Below the pieces are notes generated by a model. It had not been told where the DNA came from and did no database searches. It was given only the letters and a program-made list of their open reading frames with translations. Positions 17,399 through 26,963 of a stretch of DNA of 64,000 nt are shown here, one piece after another. A program made the position numbers and the translations under genes. Location of the stretch: NCBI RefSeq assembly GCF_025398335.1, contig NZ_JAODOO010000006.1, positions 124,001 through 188,000 on the forward strand. Reading direction: 5' to 3'. The stretch comes from Clostridium sp. CX1. Its GTDB lineage: Bacteria > Bacillota > Clostridia > Clostridiales > Clostridiaceae. The first letter of the stretch is position 1, and each line of letters opens with the position of its first letter.

Positions 17399-18350
17399 TC
17401 ACCTCCCAAGCTATAGATTTTGAATTTAAAAACTGGCAAATATTTGTCTTGTTATCTTCTGTAGTATTTATAACAAGACTTCCTAACACGTTATCCCTGA
17501 ATTTCTCCAGCTTTCCCCAAACTATTGAAAAGTCTATATTAAGTTCTCTAGCCATAGATGTTATAATCGCCTGCTGACTTTGTTCTTTCGGAAAGAATAA
17601 TCTTATGTTGACCCCCTCCTCAGGCAACAGTTCCTCCTCTCCAAGCAGCTTTTCAAGATGCTTGTCTGGCTTTAAAAATAACTCCTCTGCATCACCTAAG
17701 CTTTTTATTTCCCCTTTATCCATAATGGCTACTTTTGAGCATATCTGTTTTACTACCTCCATCTGATGGGTAACAATAACAACTGTTATGTTTAGTTTTT
17801 CATTTATCTCTTTAATTAAATTAAGTATAGATTTTGTTGTATTTGGATCTAGTGCTGAAGTTGCCTCATCACATAATAAAACCTCTGGTTGAAGGGCAAG
17901 AGCTCTGGCTATAGCTACTCTTTGCTTTTGTCCTCCACTTAGGTCTCTTGGCATGCTGTTCATTTTATCCTTAAGTCCTACAAGTTCTAGCAAATTTGTA
18001 ACTCTTGCATTTATTTCAGCTTTGCTATAGTTCCATACCTCTAGTGGAAGAGCTACATTTTCATATACATTTTTTCTATTTAAGAGATTAAAGCTTTGAA
18101 ATATCATACCAAGCCCCTTTCTAAAGCTCCTTAATTCCCTTTCACTTAGCTCTTTTATTTCTTTACTCATAACTTTTATGCTGCCACTATCATAGCTTTC
18201 AAGCCCATTTAGACATCTTAAAAGAGTTGACTTTCCAGCACCACTATGTCCAACTATTCCTACAATTTCACCCCTTTTTATATCTAGACTTACCTCTTTT
18301 AAAACTTTTGTATTAGAAAAACTTTTATTTACATCTCTAATTTCAATCAT
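17385..18350 (-). CDS. metN: Methionine ABC importer ATPase MetN
   Basis: 321-residue ABC ATPase: Walker A GHSGAGKST, Q-loop IFQSFNLL, signature LSGGQKQR, Walker B VLLCDEATSALDP. The C-terminal 90 residues (after about 230) are the NIL/ACT-like domain that binds methionine and trans-inhibits transport (IRLFFPKEQSQQAIIT, LGSLVIN). First gene of the operon behind the second SAM-I riboswitch, so import stops both when SAM is high and, by the NIL domain, when methionine is high. Confidence 0.95.
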   Translation of the reverse strand: MIEIRDVNKSFSNTKVLKEVSLDIKRGEIVGIVGHSGAGKSTLLRCLNGLESYDSGSIKVMSKEIKELSERELRSFRKGLGMIFQSFNLLNRKNVYENVALPLEVWNYSKAEINARVTNLLELVGLKDKMNSMPRDLSGGQKQRVAIARALALQPEVLLCDEATSALDPNTTKSILNLIKEINEKLNITVVIVTHQMEVVKQICSKVAIMDKGEIKSLGDAEELFLKPDKHLEKLLGEEELLPEEGVNIRLFFPKEQSQQAIITSMARELNIDFSIVWGKLEKFRDNVLGSLVINTTEDNKTNICQFLNSKSIAWEVIENA

Positions 18351-18584
18351 CTAATTTCTCCTTCCTAATTATCTAAGCATACTTCCGTAATAACTTCTTA
18401 ATTTACAGTGATAAATCATTAAAGTGCCACCTTTGTAAAATTTTACATTATTAAAGTAAAATTTGTATGTAATATCCAAGACCTACTTTAGTTGTGCCTA
18501 AGATAGTTGCCCGATATTGAATTCTAAAATTAAGCCTTTGGTACTACACTTCCTCAGAAGATAACTTCTAAGAGAATAGTAGAT

Positions 18585-18620
18585 ACACAAAAATTAAAGC
18601 CCGAGGAAAACCTCGAGCTT
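18585..18620 (-). terminator. Intrinsic terminator of SAM riboswitch 2
   Basis: Stem AAGCTCGAGG/CCTCGGGCTT-type (18611-18620 with 18597-18606, one wobble) followed by TTAATTTTTG on the minus strand, between the SAM-I aptamer and metN. Confidence 0.8.
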
Positions 18621-18639
18621 AAAATCTCAACGATATCCT

Positions 18640-18748
18640 CTCATCTTCCAGCTTACGCTGTAGGAATTAGCACCATTGTATTATTGTTTAAACAACAATA
18701 CTGGTTGCTGGGCTTCATAGGGCCAGTCCCTCCACCTCTCTTGATAAG
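18640..18748 (-). promoter_or_regulatory. SAM-I (S-box) riboswitch, metNIQ
   Basis: Minus strand: CTTATCAAGAGAGGTGGAGG, GACTGGCCCTATGAAGCCCAG, CAACC, GGTGCTAATTCC and a closing P1 strand GATGAG (18645-18640). This is the S-box consensus with a longer P3 arm (GTATTGTTG/CAATAATAC). It controls the methionine importer. Confidence 0.95.
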
Positions 18749-18994
18749 TACAAGTTCTTTATTTAATTTATGTTTTAAATTCTATCACTAGTTTTTTATA
18801 TTGTCAATACTTTTCTATTCTTTAATAATGCCTATTTTTCTTACATAGCCTTTAGAATTTAAATTCAATTATGCCTAAAAAATTTATGTATTAGGAAGGT
18901 ATATTATAAATAAAAAGCATCCATCTGCAGCTTTAGCTGTAGACAAAATTAAATAAAGTAATGTGGCTGTGGTTTTCACACCTAAGCCCAGTGC
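18749..18994. other. Spacer between metNIQ leader and hydrogenase operon
   Basis: About 245 bases, AT-rich, without an ORF. The only structure is a 7-bp hairpin (CTGCAGC/GCTGTAG, about 18927-18944) lying downstream of the hydrogenase protease gene, with no strong U-tract. It also must hold the promoter of the metNIQ transcript, which I could not place with confidence. Confidence 0.4.
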
Positions 18995-19450
18995 TTATAA
19001 GCAGAGTTCTTCTCTAATAATCTCTATAATCTGGGGAATACGATCACTAATAACAGGCGACAGTTCTAAATCATAAGTTATTTCAGCTGGTTCCACACCT
19101 ACTATAATTACCTGTGGATTATATCCTAGTAATTTAGCATCTCCTATTATGTCTAGTATTTGTACATCATGTAGTGATGTATTTTCTCTTATGTAAGTTC
19201 CAAGCTGCTCTGGAGTGAGCTTATAAATAGTACCTGGAGAATGTCCACCTTTTAAACTATCTAAAACTATAACTTTTTCACTTCTTGCAAATACATCTAA
19301 GAGCTCTAGTATGCAGGTACCACCATCTATTAATTCCACATTATAAATAGTGTCATAATTCAATTTTTCCAGATGTTGAACTAGATGAACGCCAATACCA
19401 TCATCCTTTAAAAGCAAATTACCTATTCCCAAAATAGTTGTATTTTTCAT
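18995..19450 (-). CDS. [NiFe] hydrogenase maturation protease
   Basis: 151-residue HyaD/HybD/HoxM-family endopeptidase. It cleaves the C-terminal extension of the large subunit once nickel is in place. N-terminal GIGNLLLKDDGIGVHLVQHL holds the first metal-binding acidic residue region (D-D-G), IDGGTC and VLDSLKGGHSPGTIY hold the second Asp, and SLHDVQ holds the conserved His. The ATG overlaps the stop of the large-subunit gene (TAATG), so the protease and its substrate are translationally coupled. Confidence 0.92.
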   Translation of the reverse strand: MKNTTILGIGNLLLKDDGIGVHLVQHLEKLNYDTIYNVELIDGGTCILELLDVFARSEKVIVLDSLKGGHSPGTIYKLTPEQLGTYIRENTSLHDVQILDIIGDAKLLGYNPQVIIVGVEPAEITYDLELSPVISDRIPQIIEIIREELCL

Positions 19451-20958
19451 TAAAGCACACCACTAGGATTTGGAGCAGAGACTATAAAGCTTTTATCTAC
19501 AGATTTATCTGGAGTCATTATATGAACTGCACAAGCAGTGCATGGATCAAAAGAGTGAACAATTCTTAACAATTCAACAGGGTTATTTACATCTTGAATT
19601 TTTACTCCAATTAAAGCTTGCTCCAAAGGTCCTCTTTGGCCCTTATGATCCATAGGTGAGGCATTCCAGCAAGTTGGTGTTATAACTTGATAATTTTCAA
19701 TTATACTCTGAGTAGTTTTTGAAGGGTCTATACCATATTTAACATAATGAAGTAATGCACCTCTTGGTGCTTCAGTAGTTCCTATACCTTCTCCAGCAGT
19801 TATATAATCAAACTTATGCATTTTGGGATCATATAAATCAGGTTTATATGTATATCCTGTTGTTTGCTCTGAAGTTATAGTATATGGATTTAAGTTATCA
19901 ATCCATATAGACAATGCATCTGCTATCTTTTTAGCTTCAAGCATTTTAGCTACATGTCTATCCATAACAGAAACACCATTTCTATAATCTCCATTTATCC
20001 ACATTCTAGCAATAGGGCCTGCTTCATGAGGTATATTAGAATATCTTGTTGCTTTTACCCATGAATATGCACCAGCTTTATTAATATCTGGATTTGTACC
20101 CTCTGAATTTATACTTAACGGATTGCTTTCTTCATACCAAGAATATTTAGTAGATTCCTTGATTTTATTAAAATCTACAGTGAGAAGCTGCCCCTTAGTA
20201 TATCTTCCGCTTCTGAATAAATTCTGCGATTTACCTCCTGCCTCCACTTCAAAAACCCCAAAGGAAATTAAGTTTCCATAGCCCTTACCTATATTAAAAT
20301 AATCCTTATAAACCGATGCAACTTTTTGTACATCTTCATAATATTGATTATTTACAAAATCCTTAACCTCTGCCAGATAACTTTTATACTGATTAATTTC
20401 ATCTGCAGTTGGTATTTTTGTTACTCCACCTGGCATTATGGATCTCACATGAGGAATTCTTCCTGCAAATAGTGCAATCATTTGATGGGCCTTACGTCTT
20501 ATATCTAAAGCTTTCACATAATTATTAAAAATTTTACTACTTTCAGCTTTTGTAAATCTCATATCTGTATTATAACTAGTATGCCAAGGTGATTTGTCTG
20601 GTCCCTTAACATAATCTAGAAGTGATAAATGATAAAAATGCAGTATATGATCTGACACAAAGTTACCACCCTGAATTAAGTTTCTCATTATTTTAGCTTG
20701 ACTTGAAGCAGTAAACTCTCTAGATGCTTCTAAGGCTTTAACCGCAGCCATTCCATGGGATACAGGACATAATCCGCATATTCTTTGGGTTATGTGTACA
20801 GCATCTCTTGGATCTCGATTCTTAAGCATTGCCTCAAATCCTCTAAACATATTTCCTGTGCTTTTTGCTCCAATAACTTTATTGTTATCATCTATCTCAA
20901 CTTCAACCTTCATGTGTCCTTCTAATCTAGTAACAGGATCAAGTTTAACGGTTGCCAT
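19450..20958 (-). CDS. [NiFe] hydrogenase large subunit
   Basis: 502-residue catalytic subunit that binds the Ni-Fe(CN)2CO site. The L1 motif RICGLCPVSHG has Cys61 and Cys64; the L2 motif DPCTACAVH has Cys473 and Cys476. After His479 come 23 residues (IMTPDK... to GVL) that the protease should remove. No selenocysteine TGA is used at L2. It has no export signal and should be carried out folded with the Tat-signal small subunit. Length and motifs fit group 1 (respiratory uptake-type) hydrogenases; physiological direction and electron partner are not shown by the sequence. Confidence 0.95.
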   Translation of the reverse strand: MATVKLDPVTRLEGHMKVEVEIDDNNKVIGAKSTGNMFRGFEAMLKNRDPRDAVHITQRICGLCPVSHGMAAVKALEASREFTASSQAKIMRNLIQGGNFVSDHILHFYHLSLLDYVKGPDKSPWHTSYNTDMRFTKAESSKIFNNYVKALDIRRKAHQMIALFAGRIPHVRSIMPGGVTKIPTADEINQYKSYLAEVKDFVNNQYYEDVQKVASVYKDYFNIGKGYGNLISFGVFEVEAGGKSQNLFRSGRYTKGQLLTVDFNKIKESTKYSWYEESNPLSINSEGTNPDINKAGAYSWVKATRYSNIPHEAGPIARMWINGDYRNGVSVMDRHVAKMLEAKKIADALSIWIDNLNPYTITSEQTTGYTYKPDLYDPKMHKFDYITAGEGIGTTEAPRGALLHYVKYGIDPSKTTQSIIENYQVITPTCWNASPMDHKGQRGPLEQALIGVKIQDVNNPVELLRIVHSFDPCTACAVHIMTPDKSVDKSFIVSAPNPSGVL

Positions 20959-21030
20959 ACTATCCCTTCCTTTTCCTTTAATTTATCATAAATATTTTTA
21001 ACTAAGTTTGTCTTATGTAGTTGATGTTTA

Positions 21031-22023
21031 TTATTTAAAACTATATATACTGCTAGCTGCAGCAACTCCATCAGGTGTGTATGTAGTATATGGAAAATTT
21101 GGACTAGAGCAGCCTATACAAATGCTTCCTGAACCCAAGCATCCTTTACTACAACTCCAATCCATTCCCCATAGTTTTGTATAGCAAGTGACTTTTACTT
21201 CACTATCATATCTTCCTCTGCAACCCATATTTTCAAAACACTTTCCGCAAGTTCCGAGTGTAGTAGCTTTACCGCTTTGCTGTGTTCTTAGAGGACAATT
21301 GGCTTTTCCTGTAGCACTGCTAGCTGCCCTTACATGTAGAGAATCTGCTGCATAAAAATCTTTTGGTCTTTTCCTAGAATCTTTAGCTAAAGTTTCACCT
21401 GCTAACAGCTTAGCTATAGTACCTCCAATAATATAAGGCTGTACTGGACAACCTGGTAAATTTATTATTTTATCACCATATTCAGTAAGAATCTCATCTA
21501 CAGCTTTAACTTTTGTAATATTATCTCCTGCTCCTGAAACTCCTCTATAAGCAGAGCAAGTTCCTATTGCAATTATGCTGCTGGCATTTGCAGCAAAGTC
21601 TTTTAATGCTTGTAATGCTGTCCATGGTTTATCATCTTTCTCACCAATTATACAATAGGCTCCATCCTGACTAGTTGGAATTCCTCCTTCAACTACAAGG
21701 ATATAACCACTGTTATTATATTCAGCATTAAGAATTTCCATAGACTCAGCGGCAGATGCAGTCATTAAAGTACTATGGTATTTTAAGTCTATTTTATTTA
21801 TTAAAAGATCTTCTACCGTATACATAGTATCTACTTCGTTTTCTACCATATCTAAAAATGCTATAGTACAACCTGAGCAGCCTGCTGCCTGAAGCCAAAC
21901 TACAGGTACGAATTGGGTATTATTTATAATTTCTTCCGCTTTAGCAAAGTCTATTTTCCCCATTCCTACAGCTACTCCAGAAGCTATCATCCACTTAAGA
22001 AAATTTCTTCTTGTCATGTTCAT
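21031..22023 (-). CDS. [NiFe] hydrogenase small subunit, Tat-exported
   Basis: 330-residue FeS subunit. The N-terminus is a clear twin-arginine signal, TRRNFLKWMIASGVAVGMG, so the folded heterodimer is moved outside the membrane. Proximal cluster ligands: AAGCSGC, IGTCSAYRG, PGCPVQP. Distal/medial region: SLH, NCPLR, GKC, MGCRG, VTCYTK, ICIGCSSPNFPY. The region after the distal His has nine Cys where I expect about six. The Cys pair beside the proximal cluster that marks O2-tolerant enzymes is absent. There is no C-terminal transmembrane anchor and no cytochrome b gene nearby. ATG at 22023 follows GGAGG by nine bases. Confidence 0.94.
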   Translation of the reverse strand: MNMTRRNFLKWMIASGVAVGMGKIDFAKAEEIINNTQFVPVVWLQAAGCSGCTIAFLDMVENEVDTMYTVEDLLINKIDLKYHSTLMTASAAESMEILNAEYNNSGYILVVEGGIPTSQDGAYCIIGEKDDKPWTALQALKDFAANASSIIAIGTCSAYRGVSGAGDNITKVKAVDEILTEYGDKIINLPGCPVQPYIIGGTIAKLLAGETLAKDSRKRPKDFYAADSLHVRAASSATGKANCPLRTQQSGKATTLGTCGKCFENMGCRGRYDSEVKVTCYTKLWGMDWSCSKGCLGSGSICIGCSSPNFPYTTYTPDGVAAASSIYSFK

Positions 22024-22104
22024 ATGCTTTTTCCTCCTTCATTATAAAACAGGACCTTAATTTTAGTTAAAGACTAATATTAAAATCCTGTTTTAACCAA
22101 CTTT

Positions 22105-24542
22105 TTACTTAAGTATTTTATTTATAGTACCTGTAGATATTATTCCTTCTCCGCCAAGTACATTGACTTTATTTGCTTTTAATAATTGAGACTTAACATA
22201 TGAATTGTTACTATCTAAATCACTTGTATTTATTAATACGATTGGTGCTCCATTTGCTCCAGCTAAGGCTGAACCGCAAATTGCATCTGGGAAGTTTTCT
22301 CCTACTGATACATAAACGTTTGTGAAATCAAAGTTGCTGTTAAACTTGCTTACTACAGCTGTATTTGTTTCATATCTGTTATCACCAGAGATTCTTTCTG
22401 CTCCAGAAATACTGTTCAACACATTATCAGATATTGCTCCAGTACCACCTATAACATAAACCTTGCTCTTGTTATCATTTATGAATTTAATAACCTCTGA
22501 ATTTATTTCATTGTTTCCAACTAGTAATATTGGGTTTCCATTTGCAGCTGCATATGAAGATATAGAAAGTGCATCTGCAAATCCTGTTCCTGCACATAAG
22601 AACACCTGACTTGCTTTATTAAGTTTTTGTGCTACTGCTAAGGAAGTTTCATATCTGTCCCTTCCACTAATTCTTTCTATATTTATATTCATAGATTTTA
22701 GTACATCTTCAACATTTACAGATACTGCGCCAGTACCACCTATTATGTATACCTTTTTAACTTGCAGCCTCTTTAATTCTTCTATAACAGTTAAATCAAG
22801 AACCCTACCTGAAGTTAATAGTATAGGTGCATTTAATTGTTTTGCTAAAGGAGTTGCACTTAAAGCATCTGCAAATTCTTCTCCACTAGCTAGAACTACA
22901 TAATCAGAAGTTGTCCACTTATTTTGCGAAACCTTTACTGAGGTCTCGTATCTATTGTTTCCACCTAATCTTACTATACTTTGTTCTACCGGTATTTCTT
23001 TATCTGTAATAATATAATCACTATTATGTGTTATATCAAATTCTATATATCCATTTGTATCAATCTTTAATTGGCTAGCTATATTTTCAATTTTTCCGGT
23101 AGATTCATTATAATAATAAACTTCTATATTATTCTTATCTTTATTAGATATCCAATTAGTATCTAGTTTAAGCTTTATTTTGGATCTTCCTGGAAGTTGC
23201 CCATTATTTGCAAAGGATACTATCATAAGATCTTCATTGTTAACTTTACTAGATATTGCTTCTTTATTGATAGTTGCTGACTTATCTAGCGTATTTATAT
23301 CAACTTTCATATCAATATCCTTGCTAGCTTCTGTAATATCCGCACCTTTAAAGCTCCACTGTATACCTGATTGTACAAAAGTTACTGTTTTATCAGTATT
23401 TTTAATTGCATCAAATATATCTTTTACAATGTTTTTATTTATTGATACATCAACTTGAATCTTAGAACCATTAGAAGCAGATTTAATAGCATTTATAACA
23501 GTTGAACTATTTGTATTTGATATATTAGTTGAGTTCCCTGAGGAACTTGATCCTCCACCGCCTCCTGAATGTTTTGTTTGTACTACAACTGTTCTGATTA
23601 CTTCTGTAGCTGCGTTTCCAGCTGCATCACTAACATTGTAGTGAACTAAGTAAGTTCCCTCTACGGTTGTATTAATGGAATCTACTGGACTTCCATCCTT
23701 TGTATAAGTTACTACTGGAGCTAAGTTAGTATCCTTGTTATCAGTAACTGTCACACCTTCCTCAGTGTAATTTGTTCCAGTAGCTATCTTTACTAATGAG
23801 TTTCCTTTTAATGAAATTATTGGTGATATTCTATCTATTATTAAGTTACTAATTTCTGAATCACTGAGGATATTAAAACTTAAGTCTGTATAATATCCAT
23901 CAACAAAATACTTATCAGATATTGGAGAATCCTCTTCACTTACCACATGCACTGTTCTAGTCACTTCTTCAGCTGCATTTCCATCTGAATCAGTAACTCC
24001 GTAATGAATCACATAGCTTTCTTCAAAGAGAGTAGAAATTGAGTTAACTAAATTACCATTCTTTGTAAAAGTAATCTTTGCAGATAAACTAGTATCTTTG
24101 TCATCTGCAATTGTTACTCCTGGGTCTATGTAACTTGTTCCAATTGATACATTTACAACTTGCTCCCCGTTTAATGTAATTACAGGTATTGTTTTTTCTT
24201 CTACATTTAATGGATTTTCTGCATTTACAGGTAAGTCCTCACTTGACGTACCTTCAGATAATGTTATACCTTCTGAATTAGATATATTTCCTTCCTCTAC
24301 TGACGAAGCTTCATTGGATGTGCTTGCAGGTGATGTTGTACCCTCTGCATCTGCAACTGCTGCTCCTTCCTCTGTGGAACTTGCTCCAGGTTCTAGGTTA
24401 ACAGTTGAGTCTCCATTTAATGTAATAACAGGTACTAATGCATCTACTGCAAATACTAGATTTTTCGGAAACAAAAATGCTACGCAGCTTAGAAATACTA
24501 CAAAGGCTTTAGATATTTTTGTTTTTTGTTTTTACGAATCAC
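22105..24542 (-). CDS. Cell-wall-binding surface protein (Ig-like + CWB2 repeats), apparent frameshift in signal peptide
   Basis: About 810 residues. Repeats PVITLNG...GNAAEEVTRTVHVV and PIISLKG...GNAATEVIRTVVV are Ig-like DUF5011-type domains preceded by a Ser/Thr/Glu-rich stretch with a degenerate first copy; then a Gly/Ser linker, a domain of about 170 residues that I do not recognise, and three cell-wall-binding 2 repeats (RLGGNNRYETS, RISGRDRYETS, RISGDNRYETN, each ending IIGGTGAVS-like) at the C-terminus. The open frame has no good start (TTG 24474), but AAGGAGG and a GTG at 24542 begin MIRKNKKQK, which runs into ISKAFVVFLSCVAFLFPKN after a one-base shift at an A5 run near 24514-24518. 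Together they form a normal signal peptide. It lies between hypE and the hydrogenase small subunit. Confidence 0.85.
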
Positions 24543-24636
24543 ATCGTGCCCTCCTTTTTACAATTGATAATGATACTTATTATCAATAATTTATTAAAAA
24601 ATATATTAATATTCGTAACCAATATTAATATATTAA

Positions 24637-25644
24637 TTAGCATATTCTTGGCAGTTGTTCACCAGAAGGCATATCAATAATTCTCTTTCCACCTATACTA
24701 GTGTTCATATAAACCTTATACCCTGTATCTTCTATTACTTTTCCTATTATTGCTGAATCAGCACCTAAAACATGCTTTCTCATTTCTTCTAATACTTTAT
24801 CTGCATCTTTCTCTGGAACGAAGGCACATATTTTTCCTTCATTTGCAATATATAAAGGATCTAAACCTAAAAGTTCGCAAACTCCTGTAACTTCTTCTTT
24901 AACTGGAATAGCCTTTTCCTCTAGAACAATAGTTACTTCACTCATTTCTGCAATCTCATTTAATACAGCTGCAACCCCGCCTCTCGTAGCATCCCTTAGC
25001 ATATGTGTTTCTGGACATATCTCTAATATAGAATCCACCAGTGAGTTCAAAGATGCGCAATCACTCTTTAAATCTCCCTCAATGCCAAGGCCGCTTCTTC
25101 CACTCATAATAGTTGCTCCATGGTCTCCTAATGTACCATTGACAATAACCAGATCACCTGGTTTAACATTATTGCTTCTGATATTAATTCCTTGATATTT
25201 TACTCCTATACCAGTAGTATTGATAAAAACTCCATCTGCACTACCTCTATCAACTACTTTAGTATCTCCTGTTACAATTTTTATACCTGCTTTATGAGCT
25301 TCCTCAGCCATAGACTTTACTATTATTTCTAGCTTTTCTAAAGAAAAGCCCTCCTCTATAATAAAGGCACTACTTAAATATAAAGGTTTGGCACCGCTAA
25401 CAGCTAAGTCATTTACTGTACCGCAAACAGCCAGCTTTCCAATGTCTCCTCCATTAAAAAAAATAGGGTTTACGACAAAAGAATCTGTAGTGAATGCTAA
25501 ATCCCTACTATCTAAAACAAGATGGGCTGCATCCTCTAATCTATTTAATATATCATTGTTAAAGTATTTTAAAAACAGTTCACTTATTAATTTATTTGTT
25601 TGCTTTCCACCACTGCCATGACTAAGTAATATTTTTTCTTCCAT
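24637..25644 (-). CDS. hypE: Hydrogenase maturation protein HypE
   Basis: 335 residues. HypE dehydrates the thiocarbamoyl group on its C-terminal Cys to thiocyanate, supplying the cyanide ligands of the active-site iron. The N-terminus has LLSHGSGGKQ, the middle has the AIR-synthase-like TTDSFVVNP and TGDTKVVDRG, and the chain ends PRIC with the essential C-terminal Cys. A longer open frame runs upstream, but GGAGG eight bases before the ATG at 25644 and the alignment to the family fix the start; it begins one base after the hypD stop. Confidence 0.96.
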   Translation of the reverse strand: MEEKILLSHGSGGKQTNKLISELFLKYFNNDILNRLEDAAHLVLDSRDLAFTTDSFVVNPIFFNGGDIGKLAVCGTVNDLAVSGAKPLYLSSAFIIEEGFSLEKLEIIVKSMAEEAHKAGIKIVTGDTKVVDRGSADGVFINTTGIGVKYQGINIRSNNVKPGDLVIVNGTLGDHGATIMSGRSGLGIEGDLKSDCASLNSLVDSILEICPETHMLRDATRGGVAAVLNEIAEMSEVTIVLEEKAIPVKEEVTGVCELLGLDPLYIANEGKICAFVPEKDADKVLEEMRKHVLGADSAIIGKVIEDTGYKVYMNTSIGGKRIIDMPSGEQLPRIC

Positions 25645-25645
25645 T

Positions 25646-26734
25646 CTACAATCCTCCATACCTATAGTAAGCTGCACAGCTTCCTTCAGAAGATACCATA
25701 CAGGACCCAATTGGATTTTCTGGCGTACATACCTTTCCAAATAACGGACATTCCTTAGGCGTTATTTTCCCTTTCAGAATCTCACCGCACCTACAGCCTG
25801 GACTACCATCATATTCTTTCATTTCTACTTTGAAATGCTTTAAAGCATCAAAACTTTCATATTCACCATTTAAAGCATATCCGCTGTCCGCTATTATGCC
25901 AATTCCTCTCCATCTGCTTTCTATTTTCTTGAAAGCCTTTTCCAGATATTTTGTTGCGTTAGGATTCCCATCCGGTCTCACTATTCTCTTATATTCGTTT
26001 ACAATTCTAGGCTTATTTTCAGCTATCATAGTTACAAGAGTAACCAGAGCTTTTAAAATATCAATTGGCTCAAAGCCAGCTATTACACCGGGAATTTTAT
26101 ATTCTTTACTTAAAAACTCATAGGGCTTTTCTCCTATAATTGCACTTACGTGCCCAGGTAAAAGAAACCCACTTATTTCTAATTCATCATCTACTACTAA
26201 TGCTCTTATAGCTGGAGGAACTACTTTATGAGAAGTTAAAAACAATAAGTTATTAATTCCCAATTTTTTAGCTTCCACTGCTGTTACTGCAGTCATAGGA
26301 GTAGTAGTTTCGAAACCTACTGATAGAAAAACAACCTTCTTATCTGGATTTTCTTTAGCTAGAAACATAGCATCCATAGGAGAATATACTACTCTTATAT
26401 CATCACCTTCTGCTTTTCTCTTTAACAAGGAAGTGTTTTTACCAGGCACTCTCATCATATCCCCAAAGGTTGCTATAATAACATCTTCTTTTAAAGACAA
26501 TTGAAGTGCAGTATCTATATAGCTCTGAGGAGTGACACAAACTGGACATCCTGGTCCTGAGATAAGCTTTATATTAGATGGTAAAACGTGCCTTATACCA
26601 TACTTAAATATAGACATAGTGTGAGTTCCACAGACCTCCATTATACTTATCTCTTCTTTTGTAATATTTTGCAAATCCCTTATAAGTTTTTTTGCATAAG
26701 CTTCATTTCTAAACTCGTCAACAAATTTCATCAT
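25646..26734 (-). CDS. hypD: Hydrogenase maturation protein HypD
   Basis: 362-residue [4Fe-4S] scaffold on which Fe(CN)2CO is built with HypC. Motifs EVCGTHTMSIFKYG (about 34-46), SGPGCPVCVTP, VGFETTTP and the C-terminal GSPGCRCGEILKG are all present, along with the cluster Cys near the end (VSSEGSCAAYYRYG). The start overlaps the end of hypC by 17 bases; either of the two tandem ATG codons (26734, 26731) could be used. Confidence 0.96.
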   Translation of the reverse strand: MMKFVDEFRNEAYAKKLIRDLQNITKEEISIMEVCGTHTMSIFKYGIRHVLPSNIKLISGPGCPVCVTPQSYIDTALQLSLKEDVIIATFGDMMRVPGKNTSLLKRKAEGDDIRVVYSPMDAMFLAKENPDKKVVFLSVGFETTTPMTAVTAVEAKKLGINNLLFLTSHKVVPPAIRALVVDDELEISGFLLPGHVSAIIGEKPYEFLSKEYKIPGVIAGFEPIDILKALVTLVTMIAENKPRIVNEYKRIVRPDGNPNATKYLEKAFKKIESRWRGIGIIADSGYALNGEYESFDALKHFKVEMKEYDGSPGCRCGEILKGKITPKECPLFGKVCTPENPIGSCMVSSEGSCAAYYRYGGL

Positions 26735-26942
26735 AGTCTAACTCCCTTATGATTTTCAATGTTTTCTCCGCTTCTTCTTCATCTATAGTTTCAATAGCAC
26801 AACCAGCATGTATTAAGACATATTCTCCAGCCTTAACCTCTGGTACTAAATGCAGAAATACTTCTCTTTTTATAGTTCCTATCTCCACAGTACCTATGCT
26901 GTCCTGAATTTTAACTATCTTTCCTGGAACTGAAAGACACAC
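26718..26942 (-). CDS. hypC: Hydrogenase maturation chaperone HypC
   Basis: 74-residue chaperone that carries the iron-ligand unit from HypD to the large subunit. It starts MCLSVPGKIV, with the essential Cys2 after Met removal, and has the conserved VLIHAGCAIE-type segment. Normal length for the family. It sits between tatC2 and hypD, overlapping hypD. Confidence 0.96.
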   Translation of the reverse strand: MCLSVPGKIVKIQDSIGTVEIGTIKREVFLHLVPEVKAGEYVLIHAGCAIETIDEEEAEKTLKIIRELDYDEIC

Positions 26943-26963
26943 TCTAATTCCTCCCTTATATAT

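Noticed and set aside
21031-22023. O2-tolerant type small subunit
   Set aside because: The extra Cys next to the proximal cluster (CTCC pattern) are not there; the N-terminal motif is AAGCSGC.
24544-24546. ATG in front of AAGGAGGGCACG as start of the wall protein
   Set aside because: The next codon is TGA. The GTG two bases further on gives a signal-peptide-like frame.
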